64,000 nucleotides of DNA from an uncultured Clostridia bacterium (GCA_934667105.1 CAKULG010000001.1:124001-188000); one strand, 5' to 3'; shown: positions 33,690 to 43,977, numbered from the stretch's first letter. Numbers and translations are program-made. The notes: a model not told the origin generated them from the letters alone.

Positions 33690-35021
33690 TTATATTGTAG
33701 CATACTCCATTGGTTCCTGCTGCAGTAGGTAGGCAATAACAACATAATAAAACAGATTATCATATACTGCTATATTAGCAGTAAGACATCTCACAAGAAG
33801 TACAATTATAAAAATTGAACTATATGCCTTACTACCATTCCTTTTGCGAAAATGAATAATTGACAAAAAGAACGATATATATATAATGCTCCCTACAATG
33901 CCAAAGCAATAAAGCATTTGGATAAAAGCATTATGTGAATCATAAGCCCGCATATCCGAAATATATACTGCGCCATACCCTTTGCCAAATAGCAGAATAG
34001 ATGCATCTTTATCCATATCTGATAAATAATATTTCCATAAGCTAACCCTATCTGTCGAAAATTCATTAACATTTCCACCCTCTGCCAAGACTTCAACCTT
34101 ATCGGCGAATCTTGTCAAATAAGGTAGTATTGTCTTATGTAAAATCGGTGCACACAAGATGAATATAATAGCAAGAAAAATTGCCACTTTTCCCAACTCA
34201 TACGGCTTATTCCGAAGCATCGAGAACACCACCCATATTTCGAACACCATCAGAGTAATCGTAAAAGTAGTACTTTGCGTCATTATTCCCAACGCGAGTA
34301 GAATGATCTCAAAAGAGTAAAAAATTCTTGCACTAACGTCTCTACGCATATATGCGCAGTACATTCCAGCCATAGCAATGGTAATATCAATGGAAAAATA
34401 GTTCGGATTCTCATATAAGCCTGATAAGCGATCCAATGCAGTCTGATCCTCCAGACGATATAACGTATCCGTAATATACTTACCAAGCGGAGCGATATAC
34501 TCTTTTAGGAAATTATACATAGCAGCCATTATTATAGCTAGTGAAAATGCAATAATGATCTTTCCGATTCTTATGTGATCACTAAGACCTTTCATCGTAG
34601 AAGATAATAGAAATAGTACGTTGATAGAAAACAAAAGAATAGTTACTATTTGTGTTGGGGTGCGCACAATACAATACAAAGCGAATACGATACCCAAGGC
34701 AAAACTGCACTTTGACAGAGTTATACTTCTTGAGAGAAAAAACAATCGAAATAGCAGAACAAGCTGAAGTGCCGTTACCAATGAAGGGGTACCATAAGCC
34801 AACTTAAATACATTAGCAAATGGGACGAGAAAGAAAAGCACCTCATATGCATTCTGTATCTCACAAGTCGATACTAAATAGAGAGCTATTACCACAAAAA
34901 CAAACAACGATACAGCCCCATTGTACAGCCCGGCTATTATCCCACCAGACGCAAACACCATTAAGGCCATTCTTTTCACAAAGGCATTGTTATCTGTTTT
35001 ATGAATATTTCTATCAATCAC
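33690..35021 (-). CDS. O-antigen polymerase (Wzy-like)
   Basis: About 443 aa from GTG 35021, which has GGAGGG 12 nt upstream and overlaps the preceding glycosyltransferase stop (35014) by only 8 bp. ATG 35093 or 35072 would overlap by 60-80 bp. About 11-12 membrane helices with one larger outer loop (~residues 190-215) and another near NEFSTDRVSLWKYYL, followed by YGAVYISDMRAYDSHNAFIQ, typical of Wzy/O-antigen ligase proteins. It polymerises lipid-linked repeat units outside the membrane. Confidence 0.87.
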   Translation of the reverse strand: MIDRNIHKTDNNAFVKRMALMVFASGGIIAGLYNGAVSLFVFVVIALYLVSTCEIQNAYEVLFFLVPFANVFKLAYGTPSLVTALQLVLLFRLFFLSRSITLSKCSFALGIVFALYCIVRTPTQIVTILLFSINVLFLLSSTMKGLSDHIRIGKIIIAFSLAIIMAAMYNFLKEYIAPLGKYITDTLYRLEDQTALDRLSGLYENPNYFSIDITIAMAGMYCAYMRRDVSARIFYSFEIILLALGIMTQSTTFTITLMVFEIWVVFSMLRNKPYELGKVAIFLAIIFILCAPILHKTILPYLTRFADKVEVLAEGGNVNEFSTDRVSLWKYYLSDMDKDASILLFGKGYGAVYISDMRAYDSHNAFIQMLYCFGIVGSIIYISFFLSIIHFRKRNGSKAYSSIFIIVLLVRCLTANIAVYDNLFYYVVIAYLLQQEPMEYATI

Positions 35022-36183
35022 CTTTGAAAAGTTCCCTCCAATCTTGAATTTTCTTTTCAATCGAAAAATCATCAATGCGTTTTCTTCCGTCAATAATATA
35101 CCGTTCTACTACTGCTGTTTCTTTCAAAGCAGATAATAGTGCTTCCGCATAAAATTGATGCTTCTCTACCATTGTTTGAGGATCCCATTCGGAGTCATCA
35201 TTATCAAACACATCAGTAAGTATTCCATATTCACTTGCCTCTTGCGCTGTTGTTTTATTCAATTCCCTTGTGGGTGCCAATATTTCTCGTGGTCCTGACG
35301 TACAATCTGTAGAAACAACGACCAAACCGCACGCCATTGCTTCAGGTATTACATTTGGAAAGCCTTCACTATAAGAAGAAAGTGCAAACACGTTGCACCT
35401 AGACATGTACTTATAAGGATTCCTCTGATAGCCAAGCAGCAATACCGCATCCTTCAGATCTAAATCGGATATCAGTCTCTCTATCTTCTCTTTTAATACT
35501 CCGTCTCCAATTAAGACTAATACAACATCTCTATAGTTTCGCCTCAGCAAGAAAAATGACTTAATCAAATTACCAAGTGCTTTCTCCTTGCAGAACCTTC
35601 CAACCGAAACAATGACTTTCTTCCCTTCGATAAACTGTTCGAACTGTTTATTATCAAGTTCTTCTTGTATCGATGTCGTAATGTTATCAAAATCCAATAT
35701 ATTGTGGATTGTTTTTCCTTTATTGTTTAATTGTGGATAGCAATTATCAAAATACTCCCTCATATAGTGAGAATTGAATACAATTGCTTCAGCGCCTTCC
35801 GTCATCTTTGCATATCGATCTGTGTTCCGCAACAAATCACCGCATGCCCGACAAGAAATATACTTTTTGCATGGGTACCTCAGGTAGTTAAGAATATTTG
35901 TTATTGGAAGAATCAATAGCACAGCATCTATTCTATTGGCAAATATATAGCCATATAACTTAACAGTACGGACTACAGAGTTAATCGCCTTCCCAAAAAA
36001 TCCATTCTTTGGCGGAGTATTCATACAATACACAGGCACGCCTGCGCTGCCAACCATACCTGTATCTTCCTGAATGATGATTCGAACATCACTAAATTGT
36101 TTCAAACATCTAGCAATGTTCAACGCACTTCTCTCGTTTCCTCCAATACCTATGGAATTAACCACAATGGCGATTCTCTTCAT
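35014..36183 (-). CDS. Glycosyltransferase family 4
   Basis: About 389 aa from ATG 36183 (MKRIAIVVNSIGIGGNE, the family's typical first strand). GT-B fold: N-terminal acceptor domain, and donor site with VSVGRFCKEKALGNLI and EGFPNVIPEAMACGLVVVSTD (E-x7-E motif). It adds a sugar to the undecaprenyl-linked repeat unit on the cytoplasmic face. It overlaps the polymerase gene and lies 17 bp after the epimerase gene. Confidence 0.92.
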   Translation of the reverse strand: MKRIAIVVNSIGIGGNERSALNIARCLKQFSDVRIIIQEDTGMVGSAGVPVYCMNTPPKNGFFGKAINSVVRTVKLYGYIFANRIDAVLLILPITNILNYLRYPCKKYISCRACGDLLRNTDRYAKMTEGAEAIVFNSHYMREYFDNCYPQLNNKGKTIHNILDFDNITTSIQEELDNKQFEQFIEGKKVIVSVGRFCKEKALGNLIKSFFLLRRNYRDVVLVLIGDGVLKEKIERLISDLDLKDAVLLLGYQRNPYKYMSRCNVFALSSYSEGFPNVIPEAMACGLVVVSTDCTSGPREILAPTRELNKTTAQEASEYGILTDVFDNDDSEWDPQTMVEKHQFYAEALLSALKETAVVERYIIDGRKRIDDFSIEKKIQDWRELFKGD

Positions 36184-36200
36184 TACAATTTTCCCCGTAA

Positions 36201-37175
36201 CTAGATATTTTGGACATACCACGCAATAGCTTCATTCAGGCCACGTTCAAAGTCATAATCCGGATCATATCCGAGCAACTTCTTTGCCTTGCCGATATCC
36301 GCATTGCTGTGTTTGATATCACCCGCCCGATCCGGACCAAATTTCGGCATGATATCCACCCCCAACGCCTTCGTCAGGGCAAAATAAATGTCTATCAGGT
36401 ATTCGCGTCCGCCATACGCAATGTTGTAAACCTGACCAGCTGCTTCATGAGGAGCTAGACATGCTTTCAGATTCGCTTCTATCACGTTCTCAACATACGT
36501 GAAATCACGGCTCTGTTTACCATCTCCGTTGATGGTCGGCTGTTCACCTCTCATCAGCATCATGATAAATTTCGGAATTACTGCAGCATAGGCTCCGTTC
36601 GGATCTTGACGACGCCCAAATACATTGAAGTAGCGCATACCATACGTATCAAGGCCATAATACTTGGTGTACTGCTTCGCCCATTCCTCATCGCAACGCT
36701 TGGTCAGTGCATAGGGCGAGAGCAAATGCCCCTCACGGCCTTCTGTCTTCGGCAAAACAGGTTCATCTCCATATACGGAACTGCTGGACGCATAGACAAA
36801 TTTCTTCACACCCTTCTGTCGCGCTGCTTCCAGCATGTTCAGCGTACCGGTAATGTTATTTGCACAGTAAAACAGCGGCATCTCAATACTACGCGGGACA
36901 CTGCCCCATGCCGCCTGGTTGAGGACATAGTCCACGCCTTCACAGGCAGCGAGACAAGTCTCCAAATCCTTGATATCTCCACGCACAAATTCATAGTTCG
37001 GATTTCCGGCAAATATGTCCACGTTGGCCTGTTTTCCAGTCGAAAGATCATCAAGACAACGTACACGATATCCCATGTGAAGAATCGCTTCACACAGGTT
37101 GCTGCCAATAAAGCCAGCACCACCTGTTACCAGAAACAGCGATTCTTTCGAAAAAACGAGATGCTGATATCCCAT
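36201..37175 (-). CDS. UDP-N-acetylglucosamine 4-epimerase (WbpP-like SDR)
   Basis: About 324 aa. ATG 37175 (MGYQHLVFSK) has TTGGAGG 9-10 nt upstream. Extended SDR: FLVTGGAGFIGSNLCEAI, SSSSVYGD and YALTKRCDEEW (Tyr-x-x-x-Lys). The stretch RYFNVFGRRQDPNGAYAAVI matches the WbpP/Gne group acting on N-acetylated UDP-hexoses. It would interconvert UDP-GlcNAc and UDP-GalNAc, supplying the dehydrogenase encoded next to it. Confidence 0.88.
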   Translation of the reverse strand: MGYQHLVFSKESLFLVTGGAGFIGSNLCEAILHMGYRVRCLDDLSTGKQANVDIFAGNPNYEFVRGDIKDLETCLAACEGVDYVLNQAAWGSVPRSIEMPLFYCANNITGTLNMLEAARQKGVKKFVYASSSSVYGDEPVLPKTEGREGHLLSPYALTKRCDEEWAKQYTKYYGLDTYGMRYFNVFGRRQDPNGAYAAVIPKFIMMLMRGEQPTINGDGKQSRDFTYVENVIEANLKACLAPHEAAGQVYNIAYGGREYLIDIYFALTKALGVDIMPKFGPDRAGDIKHSNADIGKAKKLLGYDPDYDFERGLNEAIAWYVQNI

Positions 37176-37198
37176 CTTAGTAAAACCTCCAATTCCCA

Positions 37199-38509
37199 CT
37201 ACAGACGCCAATAATCGTATCCAGCGGCTTCAAAAGCACTGCGATCAAAGAGTCCCTTGACATCCAGAAAAACCTTTGTTCCATCTGCATAGAGAGCATC
37301 CATATCCTGAATGCTAAACGCCCGGAACGCATCATGAGCTACCGCAAGAATAACAGCATCAGCGTCACGAACAGCATCCATTGCAGCCAAAATGATGCCA
37401 TAGTGATGCAGCGCTTCCTCCGCATCTGCAACCGGATCTGCAATGATAGGCTCAATACCGTACTCCCGCAGTTCCTTCACGATGTCGAATACCTTGCTGT
37501 TGCGGGTATCCGGACAGTTCTCTTTAAACGTAAAGCCAAGAATAGCTACTTTAGCTTTTTTCACGCGCTTGTTGACCTTAATCAGGTTTTTTACACAATT
37601 TTCAGCAACATACTTACCCATGCTGTCATTGATGCGGCGACCTGCAAGAATAACCTGACTGCTGTAACCAATCTGTTCAGCTTTATAGGTCAGATAATAA
37701 GGATCAACACCGATGCAATGACCACCAACAAGACCAGGGAAGAACTTCAAGAAGTTCCACTTCGTCCCAGCCGCTTCAAGAACCGCTTTGGTATCAATTC
37801 CCATCTTGTTGAAAATAATGGACAGTTCATTCATGAAAGCGATATTGATATCGCGCTGACTGTTTTCGATGACCTTTGCAGCTTCTGCAACCTTAATCGT
37901 GGGTGCGCGGTACACGCCAGCCTCAACAACCAGCTCATATACCTTTGCGATCTCCTCAAGGGATTCCGCATCCATACCAGAGACAATCTTGACAATTGTC
38001 TCCAGACGATGCACCTTGTCGCCGGGATTGATTCTCTCCGGGGAGTAGCCAACCTTAAAATCTACGCCGCATTTGAGCCCGGACTCTACTTCAAGAATCG
38101 GAACACAGATATCCTCGGTCACTCCAGGATATACGGTAGACTCGTAAACGACAATACTACCTTTAGTCAAGTTTCGCCCCACAATTCTGCTAGCACCCTC
38201 GACAGGAGAAAGATCAGGCGTATGATCATCATTGACAGGCGTAGGCACTGCAACAATATGGAACTTTGCTTCACGAAGCTTAGTCTCATCAGCAGTAAAC
38301 TCCACAGTCGTGGTGCGAATCGCCTCATCACCTACTTCATTAGTAGGATCGATTCCAGATCGGTAAAGTTCAATTTTCTTTTCGTTCAGGTCATAGCCAA
38401 TGACTTTTATTTTCTTTGCAAACGCCACGGCGATAGGCATGCCCACATAACCGAGACCGACAAGGGAAAGTTTTTCTTTTCCTTGAAAAATCAAATTCGA
38501 GAGTTTCAT
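37199..38509 (-). CDS. UDP-N-acetyl-hexosamine 6-dehydrogenase (WbpO/TviB-like)
   Basis: 436 aa. NAD-binding start LSLVGLGYVGMPIAVAFA, middle domain KVAEAAKVIENSQRDINIAF, and active site FFPGLVGGHCIGVDPYYLTY with the catalytic Cys. The VNDDHTPDLSPVEGAS and NPGDKVH segments fit the Vi-antigen TviB/WbpO group, which oxidise UDP-GlcNAc/GalNAc to the uronic acid, rather than UDP-glucose dehydrogenase. GAGGTAAAAGT precedes the ATG. With the 4-epimerase it predicts a GalNAc-uronic acid in the repeat unit, although ManNAc-uronic acid is possible because a 2-epimerase is also present. Confidence 0.88.
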   Translation of the reverse strand: MKLSNLIFQGKEKLSLVGLGYVGMPIAVAFAKKIKVIGYDLNEKKIELYRSGIDPTNEVGDEAIRTTTVEFTADETKLREAKFHIVAVPTPVNDDHTPDLSPVEGASRIVGRNLTKGSIVVYESTVYPGVTEDICVPILEVESGLKCGVDFKVGYSPERINPGDKVHRLETIVKIVSGMDAESLEEIAKVYELVVEAGVYRAPTIKVAEAAKVIENSQRDINIAFMNELSIIFNKMGIDTKAVLEAAGTKWNFLKFFPGLVGGHCIGVDPYYLTYKAEQIGYSSQVILAGRRINDSMGKYVAENCVKNLIKVNKRVKKAKVAILGFTFKENCPDTRNSKVFDIVKELREYGIEPIIADPVADAEEALHHYGIILAAMDAVRDADAVILAVAHDAFRAFSIQDMDALYADGTKVFLDVKGLFDRSAFEAAGYDYWRL

Positions 38510-38582
38510 ACTTTTACCTCATCTCCAAATCAGACGTTTTGCTTAGTCAAACATTCTCACTATTCATTTACAACGTCTATGT

Positions 38583-39113
38583 TCATCTTTTAACAATATA
38601 TCTATCTGAGTTCTTAAGCGACGCATACACATCGGCAAATGGCATAGTTTTAGTATTCGGCGTTGCTTTATCAGTGTACTTTCTTCGGTAATCTTCCCAC
38701 GTGCCAATTTTCTTAGCTGGATTGCCGCCAATAATGATTTCCTGTTCCGAAAAACTCTTTGTAACAACACTTCCTGCAGCTACTACAATTTTATCACATA
38801 GAGTCACGCCATACATAATAGTCGAATTTTCCCCAATAAAGCACTGATTCCCAATCGTAATCCGCCCATACAGATTATTAGCACCTTCAATAATTAAATG
38901 ACTACTATAGTCGTGTGTTATAAGAGAAACCCCAGAAGATATTGTTACATCGCTTCCAATTGAGATCAAGAAAGACTCAGGAGTGGAAATATCCGAACAA
39001 ATAAGGCATTCATCCCCAATTCTTACTCCTTTTCGTCGGAAGTAATTGATAATTGGCTGATGACTTCGGGTAAGTTTTCCCATCAATTTTGCCCAGATGT
39101 ACCCAATTCGCAT
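38583..39113 (-). CDS. Hexapeptide-repeat acyltransferase
   Basis: About 176 aa from ATG 39113 (MRIGYIWAK; GGAGG about 11 nt upstream). Left-handed beta-helix repeats: IGDECLICSDIS, IGSDVTISSGVSLITHD, ITIGNQCFIGENSTIMYGVTLCDKIVVAAGSVVTKS, then IIIGGNPAKKIG, the closing loop of the LbH acetyltransferases. The His in LITHDYS is the usual catalytic base. It probably O-acetylates a sugar of the polysaccharide. Confidence 0.9.
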   Translation of the reverse strand: MRIGYIWAKLMGKLTRSHQPIINYFRRKGVRIGDECLICSDISTPESFLISIGSDVTISSGVSLITHDYSSHLIIEGANNLYGRITIGNQCFIGENSTIMYGVTLCDKIVVAAGSVVTKSFSEQEIIIGGNPAKKIGTWEDYRRKYTDKATPNTKTMPFADVYASLKNSDRYIVKR

Positions 39114-39147
39114 AATAATACTGCCTCCATCCATTTCACATTCCTGT

Positions 39148-40239
39148 TTATTTACTTAAAATGTCAGCAATTCTCTCGCATGCATGCCCATCGCCATATG
39201 GATTGGAAGCACGGCTCATGGCTTCGTACGCTTCTTTGTCGGTCAGCAAACGCTTGAACTCGCTGTAAATGACTTCTTCGTTCGTGCCAACCAACTTCAG
39301 AGTGCCGGCCTTGATACCCTCAGGACGCTCAGTGGTATCACGCATAACAAGCACCGGCTTACCGAGGCTCGGCGCCTCTTCCTGAATTCCGCCACTGTCT
39401 GTTAGAATCAGATAGCTACGAGCAAGGAAGTTGTGAAAGTCCAGCACATCCAATGGCTCAATGATCTGCATGCGATCACAGTCACCCAGTTCTACCTCGG
39501 CCGCCTGACGAACAATAGGATTCATATGGATTGGATAGATCGCCTTGATATCCGGATGCTCATCCATCGCACGGCGAATTGCCCTGAACATATTGTGCAT
39601 TGGTTCGCCTATATTTTCGCGACGGTGTGCCGTCAACATGATCAATCGGCTGTCAGAAGCCCACTCCAACATAGGATGTGTGTAATCTGCGCGAACTGTG
39701 GTCTTCAGCGCATCTATAGCCGTATTGCCCGTAATATAAATACTCTCTGGATTCTTGCCTTCTTTGAGCAAATTATCCCTAGACAGTTCTGTGGGTGCAA
39801 AGTTGTACTTGGCAATAATACCCACTGCCTGACGATTGAACTCTTCTGGATAAGGGGAATAGATATTGTAAGTACGCAGACCAGCCTCAACATGCCCCAC
39901 TGGAATCCGCAGATAGAAGCACGCCAGTGCGGTCACAAACGTAGTAGAGGTATCTCCGTGAACCAGCACAATATCTGGCTTCTCAGTTTCCAGAACCGTC
40001 TTTATACGCTCCAGAATATTTGTGGTGACATCGAACAAAGTCTGCTTGTCCTTCATGATGGACAAATCATAATCAGGCGTGACACCAAATGCCTCCAGTA
40101 CCATGTCCAGCATCTGACGATGCTGACCGGTAACGCAGACGACTGTCTGCAGTTGTTTGCGACTCCTCAGTTCATTCACCAACGGGCACATTTTTATCGC
40201 TTCTGGCCGTGTGCCAAATACAAGCATAACTTTTTTCAT
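39148..40239 (-). CDS. wecB: UDP-N-acetylglucosamine 2-epimerase (non-hydrolysing)
   Basis: About 363 aa from MKKVMLVFG; an ATG at 40260 is possible. Hallmarks: FGTRPEAIKMCPLV, VHGDTSTTF, GHVEAGLRTYNIYSPYPEEFNR, TAHRRENIG, LTDSGGIQEEAPSLGKPVLVMRDTTERPEG. It interconverts UDP-GlcNAc and UDP-ManNAc, giving a second amino-sugar donor. This is the complete copy; a tail of another 2-epimerase is at 27983. It lies between two glycosyltransferase/modification genes on the same strand. Confidence 0.95.
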   Translation of the reverse strand: MKKVMLVFGTRPEAIKMCPLVNELRSRKQLQTVVCVTGQHRQMLDMVLEAFGVTPDYDLSIMKDKQTLFDVTTNILERIKTVLETEKPDIVLVHGDTSTTFVTALACFYLRIPVGHVEAGLRTYNIYSPYPEEFNRQAVGIIAKYNFAPTELSRDNLLKEGKNPESIYITGNTAIDALKTTVRADYTHPMLEWASDSRLIMLTAHRRENIGEPMHNMFRAIRRAMDEHPDIKAIYPIHMNPIVRQAAEVELGDCDRMQIIEPLDVLDFHNFLARSYLILTDSGGIQEEAPSLGKPVLVMRDTTERPEGIKAGTLKLVGTNEEVIYSEFKRLLTDKEAYEAMSRASNPYGDGHACERIADILSK

Positions 40240-40272
40240 AACGAACTTCACAACTCCCATATTTTATATTAA

Positions 40273-41403
40273 TCATTCCAGCAACTCTTGATATAACTTT
40301 AAGAGTCTCTTCTCCATCTGGCCCCAACTATAGTGTTCTGTATATATCTGCTTCATTACCCTGGATAGCCCAGACCATTGAGTACGATTCTCCCAAAGAG
40401 TTGCAAGTCCGATTTTCAGTCCTTCATAGCTATAGTCAATTCTGCATCCAATACCATACTCTTCAATAATATAAGACATACCTGTATTTTTTGCCATTAT
40501 TACCGGCTTACCAAGCATAAGCGCTTCATAGAACTTATTTGGAGCAGCATAAAAATGATTAGGAATGGATGGATCGTATAGTGCGGTTAACACATCACAT
40601 TCACTTTCAATTTTTAGCACATCACTATATGGTGTACGTCCATAGAAAACAATATTTTTGTACTTCTCCGCTGCTCTTTTAACTTCTTCATCAATGCCTC
40701 CAAAACCGCCGATGTGCAATTCATATTTAGGGTTTTGGGAAACGATATCCAGAAGTTCTCTGATCATTCGCCCCTCAGCAGGAAGGATGCCGAAGTAGGC
40801 AATTTTCATGATACTCCTTGTAGAAGCACCCACGTCTTCGCTGTTATACTGAGGGGGCGAATTATGAATCACTATCAGCTTGTTAGGTGTAACATTGCCT
40901 ATTTGCTCTTTTCGTTGCTCAGTACAGATAATTACGGCATCAGCATTATTCATGACATATCTATCTAACGAAACAATAATTGGTTTCAAAGCTTGCGGAA
41001 TTCTCATAGATTCCACATAATAGTCAAAAATGTCATAAACGAGTTTTGTTCGTTTATGGTTGACTGATACAAAAGCTGCAAATGCCGTATCAAAATCACA
41101 CGCATGAACTATATCATACTCAGTTCTGTGTATCTTTAGAAACCTATGAATCTCGTTCTGAAACGAAAGAAGATTCCTAATATTCCTAATTCCGCTTCCA
41201 TAAGCCGCCTTTATCCCTACACGAAAGCACCTTGCACTACCAGCAGTAAGAACCAGTTTTTCTTCTCTTAATGCATAGTTTGCTTCACGATCCCACCCCA
41301 GCACATCGACTTCATAACCACTTTGGATCAACGAATTGACCTCTTTCTCTACACGAGAATCGGGGTTCACGGGGTTAGATCGAATAAAGAGTACCTTCGG
41401 CAT
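40273..41403 (-). CDS. Glycosyltransferase (GT4-like)
   Basis: 376 aa. GT-B fold with KVLFIRSNPVNPDSRVEKEVNSL at the start, DIVHACDFDTAFAAF, and a donor site APNKFYEALMLGKPVIMA. GAGGT is 8 nt before the ATG. It resembles glycosyltransferases of capsule loci whose acceptor is a lipid-linked sugar. Sugar specificity cannot be assigned. Confidence 0.88.
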   Translation of the reverse strand: MPKVLFIRSNPVNPDSRVEKEVNSLIQSGYEVDVLGWDREANYALREEKLVLTAGSARCFRVGIKAAYGSGIRNIRNLLSFQNEIHRFLKIHRTEYDIVHACDFDTAFAAFVSVNHKRTKLVYDIFDYYVESMRIPQALKPIIVSLDRYVMNNADAVIICTEQRKEQIGNVTPNKLIVIHNSPPQYNSEDVGASTRSIMKIAYFGILPAEGRMIRELLDIVSQNPKYELHIGGFGGIDEEVKRAAEKYKNIVFYGRTPYSDVLKIESECDVLTALYDPSIPNHFYAAPNKFYEALMLGKPVIMAKNTGMSYIIEEYGIGCRIDYSYEGLKIGLATLWENRTQWSGLSRVMKQIYTEHYSWGQMEKRLLKLYQELLE

Positions 41404-41421
41404 TTACATTACCTCGCAATA

Positions 41422-42558
41422 CTATTCTGCTAAGACTTCCTTGTAGATTCTCGCCATTTCTTCCCGTACCAACTCAAAAGAATACATTTGAACATTATCA
41501 ATATTCTGATGAATCAAAGTCCGCTGAATTGAAGGATTATCAATTAAGCTTCTCAAAGCTTCCGCAAACTCTTCTGAAGCAGTCGGAGCGGATATCAGTG
41601 CAATCTCATCATGAATCAAATCAGAACTCCCTCGAATATTACTACACACCACCGGCAATCCACTTGCCATAGCCTCCATTACAGCCACTGGCAAGCCTTC
41701 TCGCAGCGATGGAAATACAAAAATATCTGCAGCCTGATAGAAGTCAGCAACATCATTACGGTATCCTGTCAGATGCACACGCCCTTCCAATCCCAACTGC
41801 TTTGCAAGCGCTTCATGGCTTTCTTCAAGCTCACCACGCCCACAAATGATATAATGCACATTCTTTGCCTTCAGTTTTGCGAGAGCCTCGATCACAACAC
41901 GATGATTCTTATTCTCGTTAACCTCGCCAACAGACAACAGTACCGTGGCATCATCAGGAATCTCCAGTTCGGTTCTGATTTTTTCTCTCTTTATCCGCTT
42001 CGTGTCTTCATCAACAGCGAATTTCTTTGTATCAATACCTACCCCAGGAACGTAATAAACCTTTTTCGCTGCGAACTTCTGAGCGCGGGCATAATCTTCC
42101 TTGTTGATCGTGATCAGTGCGTCAGTAAAGTGTGCTAGTGCCCATTCTACAGGAAAATAGAGAAGCCAGTTAATCAACGGTGCACCCTTGAAAAAATGGA
42201 AGCCATGTGCCGTGTAGATGACCTTAGTACCGCGCTTACGGGCGCCGAGCGCTGCTAGTCTTGTAATCATCGCACTCACCGGCGTATGGCAGTGAATAAT
42301 GTTATAATCACCAGCGTCGATGATTTTCTTCAGTTCATGGTAGGAAGTCATATTCGACGGGCTGAGCGGAAACCGCTCAAACGGAACATCAAAATACTTA
42401 TCGCAGTTAGGAATGACGCAATCCGCAGGATTATCATAGTCGTTGTGCGCTGCTACAGCAGTTTCCCACCCCATATCCTTAAATAACTTCAGATATGGCA
42501 CATGAAAGGTCATGATATGACTTCTCACTACCTTCGCAACAAACAGTACTTTTTTCAT
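41422..42558 (-). CDS. Glycosyltransferase family 4 (EpsD/CapM-like)
   Basis: About 378 aa from ATG 42558 (MKKVLFVAKV; GGAG 8 nt upstream). Features: YNIIHCHTPVSAMITRLAA, VIYTAHGFHFFKGAPLINW, LSVGEVNENKNHRVVIEAL and FPSLREGLPVAVMEAMASGL (E-x7-E). The HGFHFFKG motif is common in the glycosyltransferase encoded next to the initiating sugar transferase, so it likely adds the second sugar to undecaprenyl-PP-sugar. Confidence 0.93.
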   Translation of the reverse strand: MKKVLFVAKVVRSHIMTFHVPYLKLFKDMGWETAVAAHNDYDNPADCVIPNCDKYFDVPFERFPLSPSNMTSYHELKKIIDAGDYNIIHCHTPVSAMITRLAALGARKRGTKVIYTAHGFHFFKGAPLINWLLYFPVEWALAHFTDALITINKEDYARAQKFAAKKVYYVPGVGIDTKKFAVDEDTKRIKREKIRTELEIPDDATVLLSVGEVNENKNHRVVIEALAKLKAKNVHYIICGRGELEESHEALAKQLGLEGRVHLTGYRNDVADFYQAADIFVFPSLREGLPVAVMEAMASGLPVVCSNIRGSSDLIHDEIALISAPTASEEFAEALRSLIDNPSIQRTLIHQNIDNVQMYSFELVREEMARIYKEVLAE

Positions 42559-42600
42559 AAATGTCACTCCAAACAAAGCTATACGTAATAGACAGGATTC

Positions 42601-43977
42601 TCACGCCGACTTCTCCACAACCTTCTCCGTCTTCTCCGCCGTAGTCTGCCCGTTTCCCACGCCCTGGGTGCTTTCCTTCATCAGCAGGATCTTGATGGTG
42701 GCGAAGATCAGCTTCAGATCCTCTGCCAAAGACATCCTATTGATGTACATCAGATCCATCTTCAGCTTGTCTCTCGGCTCGGTGTTATAGCGGCCGTAGA
42801 CCTGGGCGGTGCCGGTCAGGCCGGCTTTTACCTGCAGGCGCAGGCTGAAGGCAGGCATTTCCTTTTCGTACTGGGCTGCGATTTCCGGGCGCTCCGGGCG
42901 GGGGCCGACAATGCTCATGTCGCCTTTGAGGATGTTGATCAGCTGGGGCAGCTCGTCAAAGCGGATAGCTCGGATGATGCGCCCCACCGGGGTGATGCGG
43001 TCGTCATGGTCGCTGGCGAGGCGGGCAACGCCGTCCTTCTCCGCATCCACTCGCATCGACCTGAACTTCAGGATGGCGTAGCGCTTTCCGTCCTTAGTCA
43101 GCCGCACCTGCTTGTACAGCACAGGGCCGTGGTCGTAGGCCTTGATGACAATCGCAGTTGCCAGCATGAAGGGACTGAGAACCACCAGCGCCAGGGCGGA
43201 GCAAACGATGTCCATCGCTCGCTTGATGAACGCATACTCCGGGCTGAGCGCGGCGCGGCGCGTTTCCATGATGGGGATGCTGAAGGACTGCACATGCTTC
43301 GCTCCGGCGATGATCACGTCGCCAATGTGGGGGATGAAGTAGCACGTCATGTTCTGGTCGATGCAGGCCTTCGCGATGCCGTTGCGCAGCGTCGCATCGA
43401 TACCGGACACGATCACCGCTTGGCAGCCTTGCAACTTAGGCGGGATTTCGAACACGTCATCGGGATCCCGAAGCTTGCCGATGACGTCAAAGCGATTTTC
43501 AAAGAAGACAATCTCGTTCAGCTTTTCCAAGTCTTCTTCGTCCTTGTAGATGACCAGCGTCTTTATAGGCTTGTACAGCTTGAAGTAGATTTGGTTCGCC
43601 GCAAGGCACCACAGCCCGCTGATCGCCGTCTGCGTCGCCAGCACGAACAGCACGGGAACGCAGTTCAGCAGACGCTGCTGAATCAGACAGGCGAACAGGT
43701 AGGTCAATGCGTTACCGATCAGATTGGCCAGCGTCAGGGAGTAAAACGTTTCTCCCGCACGGTACATGCCGATTTTGTAGGCGTTATAGGTTTGGTACAG
43801 GAAAACAGACAGAACCAGATAACAGAGGAGAACGGCTGTAGTGGTAATTTGAGCGGTCTGCGGTGCTATGGATGGGCTGTACATGGTCAGCCATGCGATG
43901 GTCATTACCGCAACCATCAAAACAAAATGAAGCAGATTCATGCCCCGCATTCGCACGGACTTCGTCATCTGGGCCAT
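42601..43977 (-). CDS. Initiating sugar transferase (polyprenyl glycosylphosphotransferase)
   Basis: About 458 aa from ATG 43977 (GGGGGAAGAGG upstream). Four N-terminal membrane helices and a CoA-binding-like middle domain lead to a fifth membrane segment and the catalytic bac_transf domain: VRLTKDGKRYAILKFRSM, IRFDELPQLINILKGDMS and VGPRPERPEIAAQ. It transfers a sugar-1-phosphate from UDP-sugar to undecaprenyl phosphate, the first step of repeat-unit synthesis. It is the first gene of the complete exopolysaccharide cassette and is more GC-rich than the genes after it. A decapitated relative lies at 44583-45521. Confidence 0.95.
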   Translation of the reverse strand: MAQMTKSVRMRGMNLLHFVLMVAVMTIAWLTMYSPSIAPQTAQITTTAVLLCYLVLSVFLYQTYNAYKIGMYRAGETFYSLTLANLIGNALTYLFACLIQQRLLNCVPVLFVLATQTAISGLWCLAANQIYFKLYKPIKTLVIYKDEEDLEKLNEIVFFENRFDVIGKLRDPDDVFEIPPKLQGCQAVIVSGIDATLRNGIAKACIDQNMTCYFIPHIGDVIIAGAKHVQSFSIPIMETRRAALSPEYAFIKRAMDIVCSALALVVLSPFMLATAIVIKAYDHGPVLYKQVRLTKDGKRYAILKFRSMRVDAEKDGVARLASDHDDRITPVGRIIRAIRFDELPQLINILKGDMSIVGPRPERPEIAAQYEKEMPAFSLRLQVKAGLTGTAQVYGRYNTEPRDKLKMDLMYINRMSLAEDLKLIFATIKILLMKESTQGVGNGQTTAEKTEKVVEKSA